Below, in pieces: positions 1-8,504 of a stretch of 15,327 bases of DNA. Numbering within the stretch: position 1 is the first letter of the stretch; every line of letters starts with the position of its first letter. The notes beneath the pieces are model-generated. The model ran no database searches. It had not been told where the DNA came from and saw only the letters and a program-made list of their open reading frames with translations. The stretch covers positions 1 to 15,327 of the forward strand of contig CAMTJK010000047.1 in assembly GCA_947072805.1 (NCBI GenBank), in the 5' to 3' direction. The position numbers and the translations under genes are program-made. This DNA is from an uncultured Prevotella sp. (GTDB lineage Bacteria > Bacteroidota > Bacteroidia > Bacteroidales > Bacteroidaceae).

Positions 1-117
1 GGATACAACCAGCAGCGCGGAGGATACCAGCAACGCGGCGGCTACGGACAGCAGCGCGGCGGTTACAACAACAATCGCGGCGGTTACGGTCAGCAACAGC
101 GCGGAGGATATCGTCAG
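1..117 (+). repeat. Degenerate repeats encoding RGGY/Q-rich extension
   Basis: The first ~117 bases are an imperfect tandem array of roughly 21-24 nt units built around cagcgcggcggctac-like words. They encode repeated QQRGGY or NNRGGY segments. Third positions vary between units, so selection appears to act on the peptide. The array runs off the left edge, so its full length is unknown. Confidence 0.8.
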
Positions 118-915
118 CGTACTGCCGACTACGACCCGAACGCAAAGTACAGCATGAAGAAACGCATCGAGTACAAGGAGGAAAACTATGACCCGATGGA
201 GCCCATCCGTCTGAACAAGTTCCTTGCCAATGCCGGTGTGTGCAGTCGCCGCGAGGCTGACGAATTCATACAGGCAGGCGTTGTAACCGTGAACGGCAAC
301 GTCGTTACCGAACTCGGCACAAAGGTACTGCGCACGGACGAGATAAAATTCCACGACCAGCCGGTAAACCTTGAGAAGAAGGTGTACGTGCTGCTCAACA
401 AGCCGAAAGATCACGTGACAACAAGCGATGACCCGCAGCAGCGCAAGACGGTAATGGACCTCGTGAAGAACGCATGCTCGGAGCGTATATATCCCGTAGG
501 ACGTCTCGACAGAAACACCACGGGTGTGCTGCTGCTCACCAACGACGGCGACCTGGCAAGCAAGCTCACACATCCCAAGTTCCTGAAGAAGAAGGTGTAC
601 CATGTATATCTCGACAAGAATGTTACCGCCCATGACATACAGCAGATAAGGGACGGCATAACACTTGAGGACGGCGAAATAAAGGCTGACGCAGTGGAAT
701 ATGCAGACCCCGTGGACAGAAAACAGGTGGGCATCGAGATTCATAGCGGAAAGAACCGCATAGTGCGCCGCATATTTGAAAGTCTTGGATATAAGGTGAC
801 TAAACTCGACCGCGTGCTCTTCGCCGGACTGACAAAGAAGAACCTGCGCCGCGGCGACTGGCGATACCTCACCGAGGAGGAGGTGGAACGCCTGCGCATG
901 GGTGCATACGAATAA
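1..915 (+). CDS. rRNA pseudouridine synthase, RsuA/RluB family (5' end outside window)
   Basis: This enzyme should isomerise a specific uridine in ribosomal RNA to pseudouridine. The frame is open from base 1, so the gene starts upstream of the window. The first 51 visible codons are low complexity, with RGGY units separated by Q and N, ending near TADYDPNAKYS. An S4 RNA-binding domain follows (IRLNKFLANAGVCSRREAD, nt 208-264). The catalytic domain carries GRLDRNTTG, with the catalytic Asp codon at 508-510, and the family motif SGKNRIVRRIFESLGY near nt 745-792. The Met codon at 154 is a possible start, but the continuous upstream frame and its protein-like RGG composition argue against it. 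The family is clear; whether the target is that of RluB, RluE, RluF or RsuA cannot be told. asnS follows 118 nt downstream on the same strand. Confidence 0.93.
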   Translation, partial: GYNQQRGGYQQRGGYGQQRGGYNNNRGGYGQQQRGGYRQRTADYDPNAKYSMKKRIEYKEENYDPMEPIRLNKFLANAGVCSRREADEFIQAGVVTVNGNVVTELGTKVLRTDEIKFHDQPVNLEKKVYVLLNKPKDHVTTSDDPQQRKTVMDLVKNACSERIYPVGRLDRNTTGVLLLTNDGDLASKLTHPKFLKKKVYHVYLDKNVTAHDIQQIRDGITLEDGEIKADAVEYADPVDRKQVGIEIHSGKNRIVRRIFESLGYKVTKLDRVLFAGLTKKNLRRGDWRYLTEEEVERLRMGAYE

Positions 916-929
916 GTAAAAGAATAAAG

Positions 930-980
930 GCGGGTCTGTATGTTGCCGTAAATGGAACGATAACAGACCTGCTATTGTTT
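930..980 (+). terminator. Hairpin between pseudouridine synthase gene and asnS
   Basis: Bases 930-939 (gcgggtctgt) pair with 963-972 (acagacctgc) in a 10-bp stem with one G-U pair and a 23-nt loop. A weak T-rich run (tattgttt) follows. It is best read as a terminator or attenuator for the upstream gene. Because the T-tract is poor, some transcription may continue into asnS. Confidence 0.5.
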
Positions 981-1033
981 AATATATAAGGCAGAAGAAA
1001 TATATAATCCGCCCCAAAACAATGAATAATGTT

Positions 1034-2437
1034 ATGGAAAAGATTGACAGGACAAAGGTCATAGACGTACTCAAACGCACGGATTTCGGCGCTGTGGTCA
1101 ATGTAAAAGGATGGGTGCGCACTCATCGCAGCAGCAAGGCTGTGGACTTCATCGCGCTGAATGACGGCTCAACGATAAAGAATGTACAGGTAGTGGTAGA
1201 CCCTGCAAAGTTTGACGAGACCACACTCAAACAGATAACAACAGGCGCCTGCATCAGCGTAAACGGCGAACTGGTGGAGAGCCAGGGAGCAGGACAGAGC
1301 GTGGAAATACAATGCCGCGAAATAGAGATTTACGGACTCTGCAGCAGCGACTATCCGATGCAAAAGAAAGGACAGAGCTTCGAATATATGCGACAGCATG
1401 CACATCTGCGCCTGCGCACAAACACCTTCGGAGCCGTAATGCGCATACGCCACAATATGGCAATAGCCATACACAAGTATTTCCACGACCACGGATTCTT
1501 CTACTTCCATACACCGCTCATCACAGCCAGCGACTGTGAGGGTGCTGGTCAGATGTTTCAGGTAACGACAAAGAATCTGTATGACCTGAAAAAGGACGAA
1601 GAGGGAAAGATAATATACGACGATGACTTCTTCGGCAAACAGGCTTCGCTGACGGTGAGCGGACAGCTGGAAGGCGAACTCGGAGCAACCGCACTCGGAG
1701 CAATATATACCTTCGGACCTACTTTCCGCGCTGAAAACAGCAATACACCGCGCCATCTCGCCGAGTTCTGGATGATAGAACCGGAAGTGGCTTTCATCGG
1801 ACTGCAGGAACTGATGGACCTGGAGGAAGACTTCATAAAATACTGCGTGCAGTGGGCTCTCGACAACTGTGGCGACGACCTGGAGTTCCTCAACAAGATG
1901 ATAGACAAGACGCTCATCGAGCGTCTGCGCTCGGTAGTGGCAGGCTCGTTCGTACGCCTGCCGTACACCGAAGGAATCAAGATTCTCGAAGAGGCGGTGG
2001 CAAAGGGACGCAAGTTTGAATTCCCCGTAAGCTGGGGTATGGACCTTGCCAGCGAGCACGAACGCTATCTCGTGGAGGAGTATTTCAAGAAACCGGTAAT
2101 AATGACCGACTATCCGAAAGCCATCAAGGCGTTCTACATGAAGATAAACAAAGACGGCCGTACCGTTCAGGGCACCGACGTACTCTTCCCGCAGATTGGC
2201 GAAATAATAGGAGGAAGCGTGCGCGAGGAGAATTACGACAAACTGATGTCGGAGATAGAGGAGCGCAACATACCTATGAAGGATATGTGGTGGTATCTTG
2301 ACACACGCAAGTACGGCTCGTGTCCGCACGGCGGTTTCGGTCTCGGCTTCGAGCGCCTTATACTCTTCGTTACGGGTATGCAGAACATTCGCGACGTCAT
2401 ACCGTTCCCGCGTACGCCAAAGTCGGCTGAATTCTAA
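1034..2437 (+). CDS. asnS: Asparagine--tRNA ligase
   Basis: This is a cytoplasmic class IIb aminoacyl-tRNA synthetase that charges tRNA-Asn with asparagine using ATP. With the start at 1034 it is 467 aa. An N-terminal OB-fold anticodon-binding domain ([25 protein letters not shown]) spans about residues 20-105. The catalytic domain holds motif 2 ([21 protein letters not shown], from residue 231) and motif 3 (GFGLGFERL, from residue 434). The signature [19 protein letters not shown] is AsnRS-like. An in-frame ATG at 1022 would add MNNV; I prefer 1034 because, as I recall, Bacteroidales homologues begin MEKI. No clear Shine-Dalgarno sequence precedes either start. Sequence and length look intact. 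It may share transcription with the upstream gene, subject to the hairpin at 930-972. Confidence 0.97.
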   Translation: MEKIDRTKVIDVLKRTDFGAVVNVKGWVRTHRSSKAVDFIALNDGSTIKNVQVVVDPAKFDETTLKQITTGACISVNGELVESQGAGQSVEIQCREIEIYGLCSSDYPMQKKGQSFEYMRQHAHLRLRTNTFGAVMRIRHNMAIAIHKYFHDHGFFYFHTPLITASDCEGAGQMFQVTTKNLYDLKKDEEGKIIYDDDFFGKQASLTVSGQLEGELGATALGAIYTFGPTFRAENSNTPRHLAEFWMIEPEVAFIGLQELMDLEEDFIKYCVQWALDNCGDDLEFLNKMIDKTLIERLRSVVAGSFVRLPYTEGIKILEEAVAKGRKFEFPVSWGMDLASEHERYLVEEYFKKPVIMTDYPKAIKAFYMKINKDGRTVQGTDVLFPQIGEIIGGSVREENYDKLMSEIEERNIPMKDMWWYLDTRKYGSCPHGGFGLGFERLILFVTGMQNIRDVIPFPRTPKSAEF

Positions 2438-2497
2438 TCATCATATTATCGCTGCAAGATGATTTCCGCATTATCGCGGTAATATATAATAATGTAC

Positions 2498-2550
2498 GCG
2501 CGTGCCGTTTGTTTACTATATTGCGAAACATCCGGCACGCGCTTCTTTTA
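2498..2550 (+). terminator. Intrinsic terminator of asnS
   Basis: A perfect 10-bp stem pairs gcgcgtgccg (2498-2507) with cggcacgcgc (2533-2542) across a 25-nt loop, followed by ttctttta. It lies 61 nt after the asnS stop and is the natural end of that transcript. Confidence 0.8.
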
Positions 2551-2720
2551 TCCCAAAATTAGAAATCATTGCGTCCTTTGTCTCTGTCTGATATGTATTT
2601 CCTGCATGGATATGCACAGATTTAATGCTATTTAATCCTTTTTTTAGGCTGAATGATGCCTTTTTTACAACGTAATGGTAAATTAATATGGCATTATCGG
2701 TAGTTTTGAATAAATTTTAC

Positions 2721-2728
2721 TAAATTTG
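2721..2728 (+). promoter_or_regulatory. Candidate Bacteroidetes -7 element for the beta-barrel gene
   Basis: TAAATTTG matches the Bacteroidetes -7 consensus TAnnTTTG and lies 45 nt before the ATG at 2774, in AT-rich DNA. No TTG sits at the expected ~20-nt spacing upstream (a TTG at 2706-2708 is too close), so this is only a candidate. Confidence 0.4.
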
Positions 2729-2773
2729 CAAACAAAGGTATTAATTAGACAAAAACATAAAAACCAGATTGCA

Positions 2774-3601
2774 ATGAAGAAGTTATTTATGGTCTGCGGA
2801 TTCGCTTTGATGGGTTTCTCGGCTGTTTCCGCACAAAGTGAGCAGTTTTACGGAGTAGGAAACCGCATTGGCGTAGGTGTGGGTGTAGGTACCACGGGTA
2901 TTTCAATAGAAGCTGCTACGTGTCTTACCCCATATGTTGGCGTGCGTGCAGGTGTTAATATTGTACCGAATTTCAAGCTCAGTACAGACCTTGATGTGGG
3001 AGAATATGACGCAACGCCACTGGAACAAATCGGGTTTAATGAGATTATACCTCCAAGTGTAGAGGTTGAAGGCAAGTTGTCAATGACTACTGGTCATGTT
3101 CTTTTCGATATCCATCCGTTTAAGACGGGCTTCCGCATCACAGCAGGAGCTTATTTCGGTGGTTCGAAGATAGTTTCTGTCTATAATAAGGAGGATGGTT
3201 CACTTATGAGTATTTATAATGCAAACCAGAAAATAGAACAAGTAAATGGACAAGCACAAGCTAATAATCTAAAATATCCGTGTATTGGCGTAGAATTAGG
3301 TGATTACATGCTTACTCCTGATGATGCAGGTAATGTAGAAGCTACTCTTGAGGTTTCTGGTTTCCGTCCTTATCTTGGCATCGGTTTTGGGCATGCAGTT
3401 CCCAAAAAGCGTATTGGCGTTCAGTTTGATGCTGGTGTTCAGTTTTGGGGTTCTCCGAAAGTATACCTCGATGGAGCAAATGGACGTCATCAGCTGACAG
3501 AAGAGGACACGAACGGCGAAGATGGCGGTGCACTCAAGACTTTGAGTAAGATCACCGTTTATCCTTGTATCAACTTACGTTTGGTTGGTCGCATTCTGTA
3601 A
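2774..3601 (+). CDS. Putative outer-membrane beta-barrel protein (secreted, function unknown)
   Basis: This 275-aa protein has a clear signal peptide: MKK, a hydrophobic core, and AVSA|Q with predicted cleavage after residue 20. The mature part is rich in alternating hydrophobic and polar segments and Gly/aromatic turns (PYVGVRAGVNIVPN, FRPYLGIGFGHAVPKKRIGVQFDAGVQFWG). It ends in INLRLVGRIL, consistent with a small beta-barrel such as Bacteroidetes porin-like proteins. An upstream TTG at 2726 is in frame, but it overlaps the promoter-like TAAATTTG and would put 16 charged residues before the signal peptide, so ATG 2774 is preferred. The gene stands alone: a terminator and promoter lie upstream, and a convergent operon ends just downstream. 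Base composition is more AT-rich than its neighbours. I do not recognise the specific family. Confidence 0.8.
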   Translation: MKKLFMVCGFALMGFSAVSAQSEQFYGVGNRIGVGVGVGTTGISIEAATCLTPYVGVRAGVNIVPNFKLSTDLDVGEYDATPLEQIGFNEIIPPSVEVEGKLSMTTGHVLFDIHPFKTGFRITAGAYFGGSKIVSVYNKEDGSLMSIYNANQKIEQVNGQAQANNLKYPCIGVELGDYMLTPDDAGNVEATLEVSGFRPYLGIGFGHAVPKKRIGVQFDAGVQFWGSPKVYLDGANGRHQLTEEDTNGEDGGALKTLSKITVYPCINLRLVGRIL

Positions 3602-3637
3602 TGCGTGTTAAGAAGATTATTCTTTAGAAATAAATGC

Positions 3638-3673
3638 GAAATAAAGAGGGAATCACAGCAGTGTGATTCCCTC
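3638..3673 (-). terminator. Intrinsic terminator of the antiporter-ABC-cvfB operon
   Basis: An 11-bp perfect stem (gagggaatcac 3646-3656 with gtgattccctc 3663-3673) encloses a 6-nt loop. On the minus strand it is followed by tttatttc. The stem overlaps the cvfB stop codon (3655-3653). On the plus strand it lies 44 nt after the beta-barrel gene and could also slow polymerase coming from that side. Confidence 0.8.
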
Positions 3674-4489
3674 GTCGTTTATTGTTATCAGGCGTCGTCT
3701 GTAAAGGTCGCCTACGGCTTTTTTGTATGTCTTTTTACTTACTTTGAATCTGTCGGCAATGATTTCAGCCGGACTTTTGTCGCCTATGGCACAGTGACCG
3801 CCGTTGTTTTTAAGATAGTCGAGCAGTACTTCAGAAAACTCTTCCGTCTGCTTGCGTCCGGTAGGCTGGAGAGTTATATCTATTTTCCCGTCCATTCTGA
3901 CGTGGTCTACATATCCTTTCATACGGTCACCAACACTTATCTGACAGAATATCTGGTCTTGATAGACAAGTCCGGAGAAGCGGTTGTCCACTATAACCTT
4001 AAATCCGAGGTCGGTCTTCTGCCATACAAGCAGTTCCACTTCGTCGCCATGACGATATTGCGGACGTTCCTTGTCAAGATGACGCTCCACCTTTGCCGTT
4101 GCCATCATGCGGTAACTGTCTTCATCTACGGTTACATATACAATATAGGAAGAGCCCTTTCTCATCCGCATTTTCTGTTCACGGAACGGACAGAACAGGT
4201 CTTTCATCAGTCCCCAGTTGAGGAACGCTCCATATTCGTTTACCCACGACACTTCGAGGCAGGCGAAATCGCCCACCACGGCCTTGGGCTTCAGTGTGGT
4301 TGCCACGAGGCGTTCGTCCTGGTCGAGGTAAATGAACACCTCCAGCTCATCGCCCGGTTTGGCTCATTCGGGCACATATCTTGAAGGCAGCAGTACATCA
4401 CCCTCGTCGCCTCCGTCGAGATAAAGACCGAAGTCCACTTTTCTCACAACGGTAAGCGTATTATATTCTCCAAGTTTAATACCGTTCAT
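3653..4489 (-). pseudogene. cvfB: CvfB family S1 RNA-binding protein, interrupted by in-frame TGA at codon 42
   Basis: Read from the ATG at 4489-4487, the frame encodes [15 protein letters not shown] and then VDFGLYLDGGDEG, a normal CvfB start. It hits TGA at 4366-4364 (codon 42, between YVPE and AKPGDELEV) and then continues intact in the same frame to the TGA at 3655-3653. Without that stop it would be 278 aa, a full CvfB: three S1-like RNA-binding segments (about residues 1-60, 70-140 and 145-215) and a C-terminal winged helix (about 215-278). CvfB proteins bind RNA and act in regulation or virulence in Gram-positives; their role in Bacteroidetes is unclear. The ATG overlaps the upstream ABC-gene stop (TGATG), implying translational coupling. 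A GTG at 4339 (codon 51) could restart a 228-aa product lacking most of the first S1 segment. Cause: recent mutation, sequencing error or readthrough. Confidence 0.85.
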
Positions 4490-5214
4490 CATTGTTGATT
4501 GTTAGTTTCAGGCACGTTGTCTTCCTCCGTTCCTGTGTCTGTTACACTTTGTACTAACGTTTGTGCCTCCAGCAGTCCGTCGCGCATCTTTATGGTTCGG
4601 TCGGTGATAGAAGCCAGTTGCTCGTCGTGAGTGACTATTACGAATGTCTGTCCAAAGCGGTCGCGCAGGTCGAAAAACAGTCTGTGTAGCTCCTCCTTGT
4701 TGTGAGTGTCAAGACTTCCCGAAGGCTCGTCGGCAAGAATAACAGCCGGATTGTTTACCAAAGCCCTTGCCACAGCCACGCGTTGCTTTTCGCCGCCCGA
4801 CAGTTCGTTAGGCTTATGTGTAGCCCGTTCTGCAAGTCCCATGAAGTTAAGTAGTTCCATGGCGCGTTGCTTTGCCTCTTTGGTTGATTTTCCTGCTATA
4901 TAAGCCGGAATCAGAATGTTTTCCATAGCTGTAAATTCAGGCAGAAGCTGATGAAACTGGAACACGAAGCCAACGTGAAGATTGCGGAATTCGGCCAGCT
5001 TCCGTTCGTTCATTCTGCTTGTGTCTATGCCATCTACTATGACGGAGCCACTGTCTGGGCGGTCAAGTGTGCCGATTATTTGCAGCAGTGTGGTTTTTCC
5101 GGCTCCGCTCGGTCCTACTATGCTCACCACTTCGCCCCTTGATATTTCGAGGTCGATGCCTTTGAGCACCTCGAGTGAGCCGAAGCTCTTCTTTATGCCT
5201 TGTATTTTTATCAT
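4489..5214 (-). CDS. ABC transporter ATP-binding protein, LolD-like
   Basis: This 241-aa cytoplasmic ATPase belongs to the LolD/MacB/FtsE branch, which drives lipoprotein release, export or mechanotransmission through a partner permease. All ABC motifs are present: Walker A GPSGAGKT (34-41), Q-loop Gln86, signature LSGGEKQR (138-145), Walker B VILADE (158-163) and H-loop His196. The order [20 protein letters not shown] is LolD-like. After about residue 213 an acidic, polar tail ([17 protein letters not shown]) extends past the core. No permease gene lies beside it, so its partner (LolC/E-like) must be elsewhere and the symbol lolD is only probable. It starts 15 nt after the antiporter stop, and its own stop overlaps the cvfB ATG. 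Confidence 0.93.
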   Translation of the reverse strand: MIKIQGIKKSFGSLEVLKGIDLEISRGEVVSIVGPSGAGKTTLLQIIGTLDRPDSGSVIVDGIDTSRMNERKLAEFRNLHVGFVFQFHQLLPEFTAMENILIPAYIAGKSTKEAKQRAMELLNFMGLAERATHKPNELSGGEKQRVAVARALVNNPAVILADEPSGSLDTHNKEELHRLFFDLRDRFGQTFVIVTHDEQLASITDRTIKMRDGLLEAQTLVQSVTDTGTEEDNVPETNNQQ

Positions 5215-5229
5215 ATCAATATGCTACTG

Positions 5230-7347
5230 TCAGTGTCGTTTCAATAGTTTCAAAATCGTAGAGTATGCGCTCTCTTTCTCCTGACGCTGCGGTGCAGTGA
5301 ATGTCATGACATCTTGCGGCTGACCGTTCTGGTCGGGATAAACGAGCATCAGGCTGCACGCCGGAAATGCGGCGGTGAGTTCTTCAGGCAGCCGCTCGAA
5401 AGCAGGTTTGTACGATACGGTTCCCGGTCGTGCTGTCACCACTACGAGCAGATGGTCGTCATTTACGGTACCGGAGAGTGATGTGAACTCCTTCCAATGC
5501 TGCATCACTTCATATTCGGCGCGTATATCAGGATGCCGGTTTTGTATATATTCGTTGATGAGCGATAGCGTTTCCCTCCGTCCGTGGAATACTATTCTGC
5601 ATCCGAGATTGTCTGTAAGTCGTGCCAGACGTTCTGTCCAGCGGTAGAAGCCAGGCTCAAATTCCACTCTCGATGGCACTGCCACCTGTATTCTCCTGAT
5701 GGTATTAAGAGGTCGCACTATGCGGCATATCATTATCTGCCTGTTTATTTCGCTTATAAGTCCTTGCGTGTAAGCTCCCCAGAAACTGTCGCTCGGGTCG
5801 GTCCTGCGGTGCAGTCCCATTATTATTTCAGAGGCATCATTCTCCTTGAACGCGTGTTTTATGCCGTTGGCAATGTTTATGGCGAGCCTGCTTTGCGTCT
5901 GCATTCTCACGTCCACCAGTCCTGCCACCGCCTCGGCGTGCTCCAGGAGTTTTCTTCCTGCAGTCTGGTTCCGTCCGCTGTAAATGTCGTCGTACACAAC
6001 GTTAAGTCCGATAAGTCCGCGGTTTAGTTTCTTGTTGCGCATCAGTATGGCGAGATTTACGAGCGAGTCGGCATTCTCGGAGTGTTGCAGCGGCAGCAGC
6101 ATCTTCTCGTCGTCGCCGGTTCTTTCCGGTTCTTCGGGCTGCATCTTCTCGCTTAACAGAATCTTCTGCGCCGAGTTTTCCACCACAAACGAACTGATGA
6201 TGCACGTGAAGAGAATCATCATCACCACACCGTTCAGCATGTTGGCATCCACAAGATAGCTTCCGTCGGGCATGCGCATGTTCATTCCCACCATTGTCAT
6301 GGCAATGCCTCCGGCAGCATGAGCCTCGGTAAGTCCGAACATCATGTGACCGGATATCAGCGGCATGCGGAAAGCCATACACGAGGTATATGCAGCTATC
6401 GCCTTGCTTACGGTGCCTATGAACACCATACAACACACCACCCCGAGCGTCTCCCAGCCGTGGAAGAGTACGCGGATGTTGATGAGCATACCGACACCTA
6501 TAAGGAAATAAGGGATGAACAGTGCGTTGCCGATGAACTCTATGCGGTTCATCAGCGGCGACACGCTTGGAATGAAGCGGTTGAGAATGAGACCGGCTAC
6601 GAATGCTCCGAAAATGCCCTCCAGTCCGCACATCTCCGAGGCTGCGGCACTAAGAAAGAGCACAGACATGACATAGATGTACAGCATCACGGCATCGGCA
6701 TGACGCCTGAAGAACCACCGCGTAAGTCGCGGAATGAGCATGGATGTGGCTACACAGAACAGTGCTACCTTTGCCACGAAAAGCACCCAAAATGTGATGT
6801 CCGACTCGTTGTCGGTGGTGCCCACTATGGCGGCAAGCACGAGGAGCGACATTGACAGAGCGATCATTGACGAGCCTACGCTAAGTCCTACGCTCGGGTG
6901 CTTCTGTAGACCGTATTTGCAGACGATAGGGTAGGCGATGAGTGTGTTTGAGGCAAGAATACAAGCCAGCAGGAGTGATGTGACGCTGGAATAGCCGAGA
7001 AGCCATATACCTGCACAGTATGCCATGACAAACGGCACCAGAAACGTGAGTAGTCCGAATATCATAAAGCGGAAACGCTTGCGCATGATGTCCGTGAGGT
7101 TCATCTCCAGACCGGCAAGGAACATAATGTAGAGCAATCCCACCTTGCCGAACAGCTCGAACGAAGAGTCGCGCTCGAGAATATTGAAGCCGTATTTGCC
7201 CACAATAATACCCGCCAGTACCATGCCAATGATGTGCGGAATACGCAATCTTGCCATTATGATAGGAGCAAAAAGGATGATGCAGAGCACGACAAAGAAT
7301 ATCAGTGTCGGGTTTGTTATGGGAAAATAGTGCGATATGTCAGACAT
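5230..7347 (-). CDS. Cation:proton antiporter (CPA2/Kef-type) with C-terminal Usp-like domains
   Basis: This 705-aa protein sits in the inner membrane. Residues ~1-392 form about a dozen hydrophobic helices of the Na+/H+ exchanger fold (for example VGLLYIMFLAGLEMN, ILASNTLIAYPIV, GIFGAFVAGLILNR, GLTEAHAAGGIAMTMVG). Residues ~393-705 are cytoplasmic and resemble two tandem universal-stress-protein-like units (HSENADSLVNLAILMRN; IRRIQVAVPSRVEF). Such proteins exchange Na+ or K+ for H+. At the helix where relatives carry a conserved Asp, this one reads VGSSMIALSMSLLVLA with no acidic residue (~157-172), so transport activity is uncertain. ATG 7347 (MSDISHYFPI) is chosen over the in-frame GTG at 7353. 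It is first in an operon with the ABC ATPase and cvfB. Confidence 0.9.
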   Translation of the reverse strand: MSDISHYFPITNPTLIFFVVLCIILFAPIIMARLRIPHIIGMVLAGIIVGKYGFNILERDSSFELFGKVGLLYIMFLAGLEMNLTDIMRKRFRFMIFGLLTFLVPFVMAYCAGIWLLGYSSVTSLLLACILASNTLIAYPIVCKYGLQKHPSVGLSVGSSMIALSMSLLVLAAIVGTTDNESDITFWVLFVAKVALFCVATSMLIPRLTRWFFRRHADAVMLYIYVMSVLFLSAAASEMCGLEGIFGAFVAGLILNRFIPSVSPLMNRIEFIGNALFIPYFLIGVGMLINIRVLFHGWETLGVVCCMVFIGTVSKAIAAYTSCMAFRMPLISGHMMFGLTEAHAAGGIAMTMVGMNMRMPDGSYLVDANMLNGVVMMILFTCIISSFVVENSAQKILLSEKMQPEEPERTGDDEKMLLPLQHSENADSLVNLAILMRNKKLNRGLIGLNVVYDDIYSGRNQTAGRKLLEHAEAVAGLVDVRMQTQSRLAINIANGIKHAFKENDASEIIMGLHRRTDPSDSFWGAYTQGLISEINRQIMICRIVRPLNTIRRIQVAVPSRVEFEPGFYRWTERLARLTDNLGCRIVFHGRRETLSLINEYIQNRHPDIRAEYEVMQHWKEFTSLSGTVNDDHLLVVVTARPGTVSYKPAFERLPEELTAAFPACSLMLVYPDQNGQPQDVMTFTAPQRQEKESAYSTILKLLKRH

Positions 7348-7484
7348 AGTCACAAGTAAATGAGTTGCATTTCAGCTGCAAAGGTGCAAAAAAAATATCA
7401 GATAAGAGTGATTATTACCCTAAAAGTTGTAATTTTGCAGCCGATTAGACGCAAAGAATATCAGATTACAAACAACTATAAATT
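7348..7484. promoter_or_regulatory. Divergent promoter region, antiporter operon and asd
   Basis: The 137-nt AT-rich gap must carry both divergent promoters. On the plus strand TAATTTTG at 7430-7437 matches TAnnTTTG and lies 47 nt before the asd ATG, though no TTG sits at standard distance. On the minus strand the best -7-like word is CACCTTTG near 7380-7387, one base off consensus. No riboswitch-like structure is evident. Confidence 0.5.
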
Positions 7485-8495
7485 ATGAAAGTAGCAATAG
7501 TAGGAGCAAGTGGAGCCGTTGGACAGGAATTCCTTCGCGTGCTCGCCGAGAGAGAGTTTCCTATGGACGACCTTGTGCTGTTCGGTTCAGAGCGCAGTGC
7601 AGGCCGCAAGTATGAGTTCCGCGGCAAGGAGTATGAGGTGAAGCTTCTGAAACATGGAGATGATTTCAAGGACATTGACATAGCTTTCACTTCTGCCGGT
7701 GCAGGCACCTCGAAAGAGTTTGCCGAAGATATAACAAAATACGGAGCTGTGATGATAGACAATTCGAGTGCTTTCCGTATGGACGATGACGTGCCACTTG
7801 TGGTACCGGAGTGTAATGCCGAGGATGCGCTGAAGCGTCCGCGCGGCATCATCGCCAATCCCAACTGTACAACCATCATGATGGTTGTGGTATTACAGCC
7901 CCTTGAGAAACTAAGTCATATACGTCGCATCCATGTGGCAAGCTATCAGAGTGCCAGCGGCGCCGGTGCCGCTGCTATGGCAGAACTGCAGCAGCAGTAC
8001 GGTGAGATAATAGAGGGCAAACCCGTCACTGTGAACAAGTTCCCACATCAGTTGGCGTACAATGTGATTCCACAGATAGACGTGTTCCAGCCTAATGGAT
8101 ACACGAAGGAAGAGATGAAGATGTTCAACGAGACGCGCAAGATTATGCACAGCGATGTGAAGTGTTCAGCCATGTGTGTACGCGTGTCATCGCTTAGAGC
8201 CCATTCCGAGTCGGTATGGATAGAGACGGAGCGTCCCATCTCGGTGGAAGAAGCGCAGAAAGCCATTGCAGCAGCCCCAGGCGTGACACTGCAGGACGAC
8301 CCCTCGAATCTCGTTTACCCCATGCCACTCGATACGGCAGGCAAGGATGATGTCTATGTAGGACGCGTTCGCAAGGATCTTGCCGATGATTGCGGACTCA
8401 CATTCTGGCTAAGCGGCGATCAGATACGTAAGGGTGCGGCTCTCAATGCGGTTCAGATTGCCGAATATCTTGTAAAGGTTGGAAATGTGAAATAG
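7485..8495 (+). CDS. asd: Aspartate-semialdehyde dehydrogenase
   Basis: It reduces aspartyl-4-phosphate to aspartate-4-semialdehyde with NADPH, the branch-point step to lysine/diaminopimelate, threonine and methionine. The 336-aa length is normal for the family. Visible features are the Rossmann motif GASGAVG (7-13), SSAFR (94-98), the catalytic Cys128 in [15 protein letters not shown] (153-161), and the active-site His240 in [12 protein letters not shown]. The HSE context and overall length resemble the Gram-positive/Bacteroidetes type more than the E. coli enzyme. The start ATG is preceded by an A-rich leader with no Shine-Dalgarno sequence. It appears monocistronic: a divergent promoter lies upstream and two hairpins downstream. 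Confidence 0.97.
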   Translation: MKVAIVGASGAVGQEFLRVLAEREFPMDDLVLFGSERSAGRKYEFRGKEYEVKLLKHGDDFKDIDIAFTSAGAGTSKEFAEDITKYGAVMIDNSSAFRMDDDVPLVVPECNAEDALKRPRGIIANPNCTTIMMVVVLQPLEKLSHIRRIHVASYQSASGAGAAAMAELQQQYGEIIEGKPVTVNKFPHQLAYNVIPQIDVFQPNGYTKEEMKMFNETRKIMHSDVKCSAMCVRVSSLRAHSESVWIETERPISVEEAQKAIAAAPGVTLQDDPSNLVYPMPLDTAGKDDVYVGRVRKDLADDCGLTFWLSGDQIRKGAALNAVQIAEYLVKVGNVK

Positions 8496-8504
8496 AGCAG
8501 ATAT

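Larger units (their letters stand above)
2438..2773. other. Intergenic region between asnS and the beta-barrel gene
   Basis: This 336-nt gap holds the asnS terminator at 2498-2550. After it comes AT-rich sequence with no convincing ORF on either strand, and then a probable promoter for the next gene near 2721. A weak inverted repeat (aatcatc/gatgatt, 2437-2464) lies just after the asnS stop. I see no tRNA or known RNA element here. Confidence 0.6.

Noticed and set aside
1169..2329. Long minus-strand ORF (386 codons) opposite asnS
   Set aside because: It is fully antisense to a well-supported asnS, its translation is rich in Cys/His/Tyr/Leu with no domain-like pattern, and it follows from the codon bias of the real gene.
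4364..4366. TGA in cvfB as selenocysteine or reassigned sense codon
   Set aside because: TGA ends several intact genes in this window, CvfB has no known selenocysteine at this site, and I see no evidence for a SECIS-like element.
3605..4384. Plus-strand ORF of 259 codons opposite cvfB
   Set aside because: The minus strand encodes recognisable CvfB domains across this stretch. The plus-strand product has no recognisable motif and runs through the cvfB terminator stem.
6002..6631. 209-codon alternative-frame ORF within the antiporter gene
   Set aside because: It is a His/Arg-rich out-of-frame shadow of the membrane and linker coding region.
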